NCBI RefSeq assembly: GCF_000003815.2
Contig: NC_049990.1
Span: 5,589,451 to 5,653,450, forward strand
Source: Branchiostoma floridae
Taxonomy: Eukaryota; Chordata; Leptocardii; Amphioxiformes; Branchiostomatidae
Length of the DNA stretch: 64,000 bases
Direction: 5' to 3'
Shown: positions 53,180-61,950 of the stretch, in pieces
Layout of the letters: every line of letters begins with the position of its first letter
Numbering within the stretch: position 1 is the first letter of the stretch
The notes under the pieces: model-generated
The model's input: the letters and a program-made list of their open reading frames with translations, nothing else
Told to the model about the DNA's origin: nothing
The model's database searches: none
Position numbers and translations under genes: made by a program

Positions 53180-54955
53180 CTTCGACGGGATGTCTTGTCG
53201 TCATGCAAATCTGTATCAAGGAGATTATATAGGAAGAAAATGATAATATCGTTTGGACCAATTATCATCTAGATTTCGGCTATATAAGTGCACTGGAAAA
53301 GCAGAAGCTCACTAACTCTGTCCAACATATTTCTCGACCTTCATCTTTTTTAAGGGACGACAAAACCGCATCTTACTGAAATATCGACAGAATTGTATAG
53401 AAAATACCAAGGAGGTTAAAAAAGACCCCCCCTTGAAAATACCAATGTCTGTTTAAAGATCTTGATTTGTTGAAGTTTACACTATAAATTTGGATAGTTT
53501 GGTTGACTGGATATTGAGAAAGAACTTGGTAAAGCTCACTTCTATCTGTATTTGCAGTAGAGGGAGCGGTGAGCACACTTGTACATGTAACAATAACTGT
53601 GCGGCAACTAGTCCTGTCATGTTTTCTCTAACCAAAAGCGCTGCCGACTTTACCCGGGGTAAACTGCAGTGGCAGTGTTTCAAGTAGTAACAAAACGTCC
53701 GCCCTGCATATAGACCAACAAGTTTGCCCAGTCCCTCGCGAAGTTTGCCGAACGTGCGCGCACAATGGTAAAACAAGCACATCAGGTCTAAAACAGTGTG
53801 TCCAAACATCGCCCCCCTCCCCCCGATTCACACGCCTCTCCATTCATCCAGAGGTTTTAGCCTTTTATTCTATTGACGGATGTGTGAGTGAGCAGGTATG
53901 AATAGCTACAGGTAAACTGGTCTTTTGTCTCGTTATCTGATAAAAGACTTTTTGTCCTTGAAGCCCCGCCCATGATCATGACATCACGATCTGTCACCTT
54001 AAGGAGATACTACCTTAAATCATAACCTCCTTATGAAGTTAAACACCGTTCCCCTTTTTCTTACGTTTGATAAAAGTAACTTTAATCATCCACTGCGATT
54101 TTTAGACTTCTGACCACCCAAAACATTGCAACAGAAGAAGTTATTTGTTGTGGTTGTGTTTGATCAAGGAGCTTTCATCCTTGGTTTGATTGCCCTATCG
54201 CGTGTTTTGATGTCTAGGTTGTCCCTTTCCTTCTGGCCCCGTGGCCCTGTACGGCACCGCCTACCCGGTCGCAACCTTTAGTCTTTTGTGCCGGTGACAG
54301 TGCGATAATTATCCGGGGAGAAAAGACCATTCACAACAAGGTAGCTGTTTATAATGGCATTACATGTGATTGATTTTGATTGGAGGCCCACTAGGGCAGA
54401 ACGAACCACATTTGCTGTTTCACAGCTCTTTGCAGTGACGATTGAAGCTTTTAATTTCACAGAGACATTATTATACTTCACTGTAACCAAATAACCTCCT
54501 TGCTGTTACAAGATGCTGGCTTATGTTACATAATATCACTCTGATTGATATTATTCAACGTTTACTTTGAGGTGCGACATTGCGACACACATGCGTTTAC
54601 CAAAGGCCAACGTTGAAACATGGCCCCTGGCGATAGCAAATATCAAATGATGAAGCAGTTATTATGTCTAATGTTTGATTACGTTCTCTGAGGACAGCTT
54701 AATCACATATTTGCAATATACAAACCGTTGTCTTAATTCTCGATGAAGTTCTCTACTTGGTATAAACTTAAGGTTGTTACCTAAGATGTTTGTGTACTCT
54801 TAAGTAAACGTCTCGGTGTACTTTACCGATTTTAAAGACGCGGGGACCCCACCTAGAGTGTTGTCTTGACGCGGCCGGAGCCGATCTAAAGTCAATCCGT
54901 ATCTCGGGGGCCATCGCTACAAAAAGCCGCCACAAAAAGGCCAAAATACCAACCC
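53180..54955. other. Intergenic DNA, no gene recognised
   Basis: AAGGAGGTTA at about 53410 and TAACCTCCTT at about 54026 and 54491 resemble the palindrome arms at 16441-16462 and may mark a decayed element. Otherwise nothing recognised. Confidence 0.45.
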
Positions 54956-57000
54956 AGCGCAAATGTTACAGTTGTCAACATTGCCCATTCAAAATGGTCC
55001 GCCGACCGTCCCAGCGCCCAAGGAGGTTTTCTTTTGTTGGCGGACGGACCATATTGTTTCGCCCGCCCCTATTTACTGGGGATCTGTACAGATAGAGAAG
55101 AATGGTCCATTACGGGGTAAGATTCGCCCTGGGAGAAAAATAACGCTGCAGGCCGGGCATGGTCCACTGCGGGACGGCCGTGAAAGTGGACCCGCGCCGA
55201 CACAAACTTCCAACTTGAGCGCGTTTCTGTAAAGTGAGGCCAATCCGACGGAGAAGCATTAATTATCGGGTACCGATGTATCCCCCCTTAGACCGGGCAG
55301 CTAAATTACTTTTGTCGTATCTTCGTGGACCGAATGGGCCATTCTTTTGTACGGTTAATATACTGTATAATTATTTGCTTAGTCTAGCATTGAAATACAT
55401 GTCTTTTGTGTGCAAACAATAATGCCCATCAATCACGGGTAGACGAAGCGCCGGGCTGAATAGACCGCTTTAGCGAGTGCCCACCCCACATTATTTCTAC
55501 AAGCACTCAAGACATGTGAGCAATGTAATTCATCCACAATGGAGAAATGAATAACCTATTGTCTACCCGCCGAGTCCCTATTCTTGAAGCATTCAAATTT
55601 TTCACCAGTGTATTTTGCCTTTCAGTAGGACCGGGTTGGGCGGCGCGGGCTTCGCGCGGGGAGAGAGAGAGCCGGGCCCAGATGGTAGGAACCTGCGGAT
55701 TTTACCCCGTAAGGGGAGGAATACGGCACCGGGTCTTGCGGCGGAGTGTGCTCGGGAGGCGTGGGACCTCGTCGGGAGGAATTTCTGCACAGCTCGCGGT
55801 GGGGTGTCAGCTGGAAGGGGAGGTTTCCGACGGCGTGCTCACAGGTAAGAAGAGGGTCAACATTTACCGGGGCGCGTGTTTACCTGTGTGTTTACCTGCT
55901 CGACCAGGTAGGAGGGGGGCACGGTCGGCGGGTCGTCGGGTCTGGGCGCCGCCAGGGTGGACCTAGACCCTCCCGGTGGACGTACACGGCGATCTGAGGC
56001 CGACGTGCCGCGGGTAGGTGTAAAGTTTGGTGGGGGATATGTCAGGAATGATCGCTATGTTGTGTCACCTTTTCACTACCCGGTCTCCCGGTGTTGTGTC
56101 TCAAGTGAGCATGACTAGAGTCAGGTTAGGCACAAATGCCTTTCAACTTGTTGGAGAGAATTTGTGTCGGAAATGCGTACATGCCCCGGGCCTGGGCAGG
56201 CGGGCCTCGCACTAGCTGTCCCTCTGGTCTCTTGTGGCTGGTTCTTTTGAGAAAGAAGACAAGAAAAGGAGGGAGAATTAATAATAGAGCAGAGGATATC
56301 CCCTGATAGTGCCGCCATCGGAGCCCAGTTTGTCATCATCCGTCCGCAGGGAAATTCTTCTCTCCGCCTGATGGCGAATCAACTACCAATTGTTGGCGAT
56401 GAAAGGGGGGCCCGGGGAATTTAATCAAGGCGCCGCAGCTGAGGAATACGTAATCATTCCAGCATTCATCTTGCTCCCGTTTTCAATTTCATTTTCATGT
56501 CATTTTCGTCCGTGTCCCTTTCACAATCAAGCGCTACCAACTAATGAAGGCGCGCGCTAAACGCGTTACACCTATACTTATGTATCATTCCGACCAATTT
56601 TGTCGGCACGGTGCGGGAATATCAATGGCGAGGGTCACACAGGGGGTTTTAGGTTACCGGGTTATCCGTTTTTCCGGGACGTACAGGTAGCCGGTTAGAG
56701 GAAACATGAGACGTGACACCTTTCTCAGGTGTGCGACTAAAGCAGGTGTCGACTTCACTTTCTCCTTTCTTCCCTTTCACTTGGGAGGAAGCCATATTTG
56801 GAAGTGGAGTCTTGAAACGCAGCACACACCTGTTAAAGATGCCATTGTTTTCCCAATACGCCAGGAAGATTACGCAACAATGTACTGTACAACATTGTAG
56901 TAGTTTAGCCCTAGGGGGTAGAGCCTTTACACAGGTGGTCACTACTTGTAGTTGTGCTGTAGGTATGTGTGTAGGATACTAAGAGTGCGGGAGATCGAGG
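54956..57000. promoter_or_regulatory. GC/CpG-rich region with a strong splice donor
   Basis: Mostly GC-rich single-copy DNA; 55610-56000 is the most CpG-dense stretch of the window (GCGGCGCGGGC, CGCGCGGGG). CTCACAGGTAAGAAG places a near-consensus donor at 55845. Overlapping frames (55547-55966, 55615-55848, 55746-55997) are low in recognisable content. A CpG-rich promoter with a largely non-coding first exon on the plus strand is a reasonable reading, unproven. 56400-56650 and 56700-56980 also lack known domains. Confidence 0.35.
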
Positions 57001-57599
57001 GAGGGAGAGAGAGAAGGAGATATCAGTCTCAATTTCTTCTATTTATAACTCATTCATTCTACTCTACAATATGTCTTGACTACGACCTTCCTTCGTAACG
57101 TAACCTCCAAACTTGTATATCATCCTTTGTCTTTGTATCACAATCCCCAACAAAACCTGTTTTACCACTCCCCATATCTTTTTATGTAGAGTCCTTTCTT
57201 TCTGTCCTTGATCACTTAAGCTTTCGTGACACTATTTCTAAAACTTTCAGAACTTTATGAAAATCACGACACATATTCCATAATAGACTTTTATTTGCTA
57301 TACTTACTTTAGAGAGCATTTTGGTTGTTATTGTCATAGTTTACATGATCCATCCATTGATGAAATGTACTTTCAAAGAACAGGTGTCTTTTTACTTTAC
57401 TCGCTAGAAATAGTTTTTTTCTTCGATGATTTTGTTTACTGTCTATTATCTTAGCTCAGGTTTTCAGTTGTGGCATGAATCCCATGTTTACGTGTTGTAC
57501 TTTGAACTGTTTATGGTCTTACATGGGTCATAGGCCGTCTGACCCATGTCTGGTCATGCCTGGTGTTAGTGTGCTTTTGCTGGCGTAGAATAGGGCTAT
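57001..57599. other. AT-rich intergenic DNA
   Basis: Nothing recognised. Confidence 0.55.
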
Positions 57600-57624
57600 G
57601 ACTATGTACTGGTACACTTTACTT

Positions 57625-58350
57625 GTACCTAAAACTCGTTTGGGTGCACCTGTGACTAAAATCGGTTGGTGCACCTGTACCTAAAATCTGTTAGGTGCAC
57701 CTGTACCTAAAATCGGTTAGGTGTACCTGTACCTAAAATCGGTTAAGTGCCCCTGTACCTAAAATCGGCTAGGTGCTCCTGTACCTAAAATTGGTTTGTT
57801 GCAACTGTACCTAAAATCGGTTAGTTGCACCTGTACCTAAAATCGGTTAGGTGCACCTGTACCTAATAATTGGTTAGTTGCACCTGATCCTAAAATGGGT
57901 TAGGTGCACCTGTGCCTAATAATTGGTTAGTTGCACCTGAACCTAAAATCGGTTAGTTGCACCTGCACCTAAAATCGGTTAGGTGCACCTGTACCTAAAA
58001 TGGGTTAGGTTCAACTGTACCTAATGATTGGTTAGTTGCACCTGCACCTAAAATCGGTTAGGTGCACCTGTACCTAAAATGGGTTAGGTGCAACTGTACC
58101 TAACATTGGTTAGTTGCAACTGTACCTAAAATCGGTTAGTTGCACCTGTACCTAAAATCGGTTAGGTGCACTGTACCTAATAATTGGTTAGGTACACCTG
58201 TACCTAAAATCGGTTAGGTGCACCTGTACCTAAAATCGGTTAGGTGCACCTGTACCTAAAATCGGTTATGTGCACCTGTACCTAAAATCGGTTAGGTGCA
58301 CCTGTACCTAAAATCGGTTTGGGGCACCTATGCCTAAAATAGCTCTGGTA
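57625..58350. repeat. 26-bp minisatellite, about 27 copies
   Basis: Unit about AAAATCGGTTAGGTGCACCT followed by GTACCT. Variants replace GGTGCACC with GTTGCACC or GTGCAACT, or have AATAATTGG in place of AAAATCGG, in an interspersed pattern. The core AGGTGCACCT is a perfect palindrome and includes CACCTG. No gene. Confidence 0.95.
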
Positions 58351-58773
58351 CAGCTCTGTACTAGAACACTTGGTGAAGCTGTACTTGATAGCAATTTAAG
58401 ATGACAATTTACCACTGAAAAGGACAGCATATATAACGTTAACTAAGTCAGATACAAGTTTATTAGAAGAAGGAGACCTTAACTGTACGTTTCTGCTCTC
58501 ACATGCTAAGTATAGGCCAGGATGATAAAGTTCTAGGTAGATCTAAATAATATGTACAAGTACCAGTGTTGTAAGAACCTGTTATCTTACTACATGCAAC
58601 TTCAAAGTCTAATGTATGCTAGCATGTACAGGTTCAACTTCTTCTCGCTTCAACGGTCGACCCCTGTCCGTTGTTTATTGAACATCGCTTAATAAATTTG
58701 CTCAATCAATTATAGCGAAGACTTCACTAAATTCCAGCGTAGTCGGAATTGTTGTAATTCCGTTCCTTCGATA

Positions 58774-59130
58774 ATGACAAACAAACTGGTGGACGTGTCG
58801 ACTGATAAGTATCTAATGCCTGCTCAAAAAAGAACAAGAAACAGCCATGCATTCAAGTACCAGAGTTACCAACCTAGGATTGATGTGTTCAAAATGTGTA
58901 CTAGTATTTTCCCAGAACTATCGTGGAGTGGAATTTGTTATCACCAAGTGCAGTAGGGGCATCTTCTCTGGATAGTTTTAGAGAACGCTTACAGATAGAT
59001 GTGCAAAAGTAAGTTGTGACAGATCGTTCAGTGTAATATAATATAACCAGCTGCTGCCGCGCCGCGTGCCTGCGAAGCTGGCGTGTTACGCCGAAGCTCG
59101 GTTATACCGGCTATATAGATACAGATACAG
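58774..59130 (+). pseudogene. LINE 3' end: reverse transcriptase C-terminus (CR1/L2-like)
   Basis: From the ATG at 58774 the translation starts MTNKLVDVSTDKYLMPA, then TRNSHAFKYQ, matching the last segment of non-LTR reverse transcriptases. It overlaps the end of the fragment at 46782 (MTNKLVDV, TDK). Near 58905 a one-base shift changes frame, after which IVEWNLLSPSAVGASSLDSF and RERLQ, the typical terminal motif, continue to a stop near 59013. The 3' untranslated part ends in ATAGATACAGATACAG, a simple-repeat tail. The copy is 5'-truncated and inactive. Confidence 0.85.
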
Positions 59131-59465
59131 TAGCTGGTGTGTTACGCCGAATGGTGGTTGTACCTTATCTCCAAGCAGATCCGCGGTGGTGTAATATAGT
59201 ATCAAACCTTCCGGTGAGTTTGACAAGTTTGTTCAACATGTACAGACTAGCAAGATGTCCAATTGGAAACATCTTGAATTGCGCTGGACATCACAATCTG
59301 TAGCTACACTTTATTTACACTAAAAACAATTGTGCCATTAAAATATTCGTAAACCGTTTCACTTTGGCCGGCTACACTCCTTGGCCAGCTTTGATACTAT
59401 CTTATGGCACCATAGGATCTGCTTGGAGATCAGGTTATACCGGCTACATAGATACAGATACAGGT
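59085..59465. repeat. Duplicated LINE tail, second copy split by a hairpin element
   Basis: GTGTTACGCCGAA, GGTTATACCGGCTA and TAGATACAGATACAG occur at 59085-59129. The second copy begins at about 59136 (GTGTTACGCCGAATGGTGG) and resumes at 59433 with GGTTATACCGGCTACATAGA then TACAGATACAG, after the inserted element. Confidence 0.8.
59165..59432. mobile_element. Class C hairpin element inside the LINE tail, about 268 bp
   Basis: Left TTATCTCCAAGCAGATCCGC, right CACCATAGGATCTGCTTGGA then GATCA. It interrupts the repeated motif GGTTATACC, leaving GGTTGTACC before and GGTTATACC after: a 9-bp target duplication with one mismatch. Interior 59220-59350 is unrelated filler with CAAGTTTGTTCAAC and ATGTCCAATTGGAAACATCT. 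Confidence 0.85.
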
Positions 59466-59789
59466 AACCCCCATGCGAGCCTCGTGTGAGAAGTTGCACC
59501 CTGTGAGAGTCAGGGTTGGTGGCACATTGCTGGGTTACGTACCTGTGTCGCGGGGAATCCTTCTCATCTGTTGTACAGCCAACCGCAGCAATCAATTTAA
59601 CTCCAATCAGGGAGGGTGGATGGCGCAGAGTTTAATTGAAATGTACATTTAAACATCAGTTGATTGTTCGGTCTTGCAATTGAATATCAGAGAAAGTAAA
59701 AATGAATGAATATTGGAATAAACTTTCCCACAAAAAAAGAAACTAAGTTCTCCTCAGGTATATTTTATTTTGCACCACTATAAAATGCT
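59466..59789. other. Short intergenic spacer
   Basis: Nothing recognised. Confidence 0.5.
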
Positions 59790-59889
59790 TTGTACAAAAT
59801 ATTAGATATTCGTAGCATTTGTGATGCTTTGAAAAATGATTTGGCAGTGTTTAGGAATGTTTTTTCAAGTAACAAAAATTGCAAAACCA

Positions 59890-60495
59890 TCTGCTTACAC
59901 TTTTTGACATACATACTAGTATTCATGTTGAACATTTTTGGGTACAATTTTAAATATTTCATAGTGAATATTCTAGTACTTTTGATCCCTTTACGAAGTG
60001 TGGCCAGTAGTATTACTAAAAGAGGTACTACGTTTGTACTTTTATGATACACACATTAGTGCTGAGCCTTCGGTACACAATTTTAGAAAATATTTTTGCA
60101 GTGAATTTTTTTAAAACTTGGCTTTATACGTTGTTTTTCCAGATATTTTGTAGGTAACTGATAGTTGTACTTAAAAACACTTACAACAGATTATGGAAAA
60201 ATTGTACATTTATACTTTTAAGTTTTATGATACACATACTAATGAAGGGCAGTTGGCATTTAAAAAAAAATATTTTACAGTGAATATTTTGTCCTTTAGC
60301 ACCTGTACGTTGTGTGTCTAGCTGTTTTACAAGTAGCCAATATATAAAACGGATTATGGAAAAATGGTACATTTATACGTTCATGATACATACTAACGAG
60401 GGAGTATTGGTATATACTTTTATATTTACAGTGAACAGTTTGTACTTTGGCACCTGTACGGAGTGTGCCCAGCTGTTTTACAGGTAGCCGTCACT
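59890..60495. repeat. Degenerate tandem repeat, unit about 160-175 bp
   Basis: TTTTATGATACACACATTAG (60038), TTTTATGATACACATACTAA (60223) and TTCATGATACATACTAAC (60380) head successive units. Units continue with TACAGTGAATA and ACGTTGT/ACGGAGTGTG, then AGCTGTTTTACA; GATTATGGAAAAATTGTACA and GATTATGGAAAAATGGTACA close two of them. Confidence 0.75.
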
Positions 60496-60850
60496 ACTAG
60501 AGGAGGCAAACATCGTCCCAGGCTGCCTGTGCCGTTTTAAAGCACTCCATCATAAAGGCGCATATCTCCCGTTTCTGTATCAATCGCAGTTAGTACGGCG
60601 ACAGTATCAGGCAGGCGCACAATAGCCAGCTCCAATAGCGCCGCGACTGTGGGGATGGCGATAACAAAGAAGTACTGAATGGGTCAGGGGAAGGCGCGCG
60701 GGTGTCATCAATTTTGTTTTGTGAAAATTGACAAGACTTTGTGAAAGTGACAGGACCGTTTGATTGGGGCGGAGACGGATGGAACGGAATAGTGGAGGGG
60801 AAGAGACGTGGTGCTGGCTGTCGGCGGCGTTTTACTCAAGTTTCACGTAC
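60496..60850. promoter_or_regulatory. GC-richer single-copy block
   Basis: Non-repetitive and CpG-containing (TAGCGCCGCGACTG, GGCGCGCGGGTG), bounded by degenerate repeats on both sides. No open frame with known domain. Possible regulatory element. Confidence 0.3.
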
Positions 60851-60854
60851 AACA

Positions 60855-61230
60855 GTCAACCTCAGAGTCAGACCATACAGAAACTATAGTACTGATAAAC
60901 TTTGTCTAACATAACTAGTACGGATGGGACGGAATACTGACAAACTTTCTCTTATAACGTTCAACCTTAGGCCATACAGAAACTATACTGAGAACCTTTC
61001 TCTTATTACGTTCAAACTCAGGCCATACAGAAACTATTCTGAAAAACTTTTCTCTTATAACGTTTAACCTCGGCCTCAGGCCGTACAGAAACTATACTGC
61101 CAAGCTTTCTCTTGTTAAGTTCAACCTCAGGTCGTACAGAAACTATACTGACAAACTTTCTCTTATAACGCTCTACCTCAAGCCGCACAGTCCTAAACTA
61201 TAGTGACAAACTTTCTCTTTCTCTTAAACT
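60855..61230. repeat. Minisatellite, unit about 53 bp, six to seven copies
   Basis: GGCCATACAGAAACTATACT then GACAAACTTTCTCTTATAAC then GTTCAACCTCA is the approximate unit; later copies carry GGCCGTACAG or GGTCGTACAG. A short GTACGGATGGGACGGAATA insert breaks the first unit and resembles ACGGATGGAACGGAATAG at 60776. Confidence 0.85.
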
Positions 61231-61560
61231 TTCTTGTGCACATTAAAAAACTTCAAATGATAAAATTCCTGATTTAGATTATAAAAATCTTTCAAGAACA
61301 TGTTCATTTAAAATTTTTGACAAGCACACTGACTTTTGAAAGAAAAAGTTGGTTAGAAACAAAAGTTTCTTCAATCTTGAAGGAGCAAACTTACCCCAAC
61401 TTATCTCTTGATATTTTAAATCGATAGTTATAAACAACGTCATGATTGAAAAATATTTTATTAACGCAATTATTTGGCTCGTGCAATAGCTTTATAAAAT
61501 GAAAACGTGACAAGAAAGTGAAATATAAAACCTAAGATAGGCTATAATCATATCCGAAAA
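61231..61560. other. AT-rich intergenic DNA
   Basis: Nothing recognised. Confidence 0.55.
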
Positions 61561-61564
61561 AGAA

Positions 61565-61950
61565 ATTGAACGTTTTCCAACTCTGTAACCGAACATAGAC
61601 TGACTCTCTTATAACCTTACGAAGAACTTCCTATAATTGTTCTGAAATCTACACCACTATGGTCAGGTAACACAATTATATTCCTATCTAGGGAGAGACG
61701 TTTAAAGCTTAAGAAATCTTGTGCCGACTCCGCCCTGAAGGACTTATGTTTCTTTCCGGAAAGTCCTGTTTTGTTCATATTGAACGATATCCAACCCTGA
61801 AACTCGACCCAGACTTTCTTATAACCCTACTAACTTCCTATGATTGTTCTGAAATCTACAGAACAGACAGAGACGTCGTTTAATGCTTAAGAAATCTTGT
61901 GCCGACTCCGCCCAGAAGGAGTTATGTTTCCTTCCGGGAAGACCTTTTCC
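61565..61950. repeat. Tandem duplication, unit about 178-230 bp
   Basis: GCTTAAGAAATCTTGTGCCG then ACTCCGCCC occurs at 61707 and 61885 (178 bp apart). Upstream, CTTATAACC, ACTTCCTAT and ATTGTTCTGAAATCTACA also occur twice, about 200 bp apart. Both copies end with TTATGTTTC and TTCCGG. Confidence 0.85.

Noticed and set aside
54963-55232. 89-codon plus-strand frame with a GGTCCGCC inverted repeat
   Set aside because: No domain; the pairing of AATGGTCCGCC and GGCGGACGGACCAT is imperfect and the frame is easily explained by GC-rich composition.
57625-58350. CRISPR-like array
   Set aside because: Units are directly adjacent with no unique spacers and the context is animal; it is a minisatellite.
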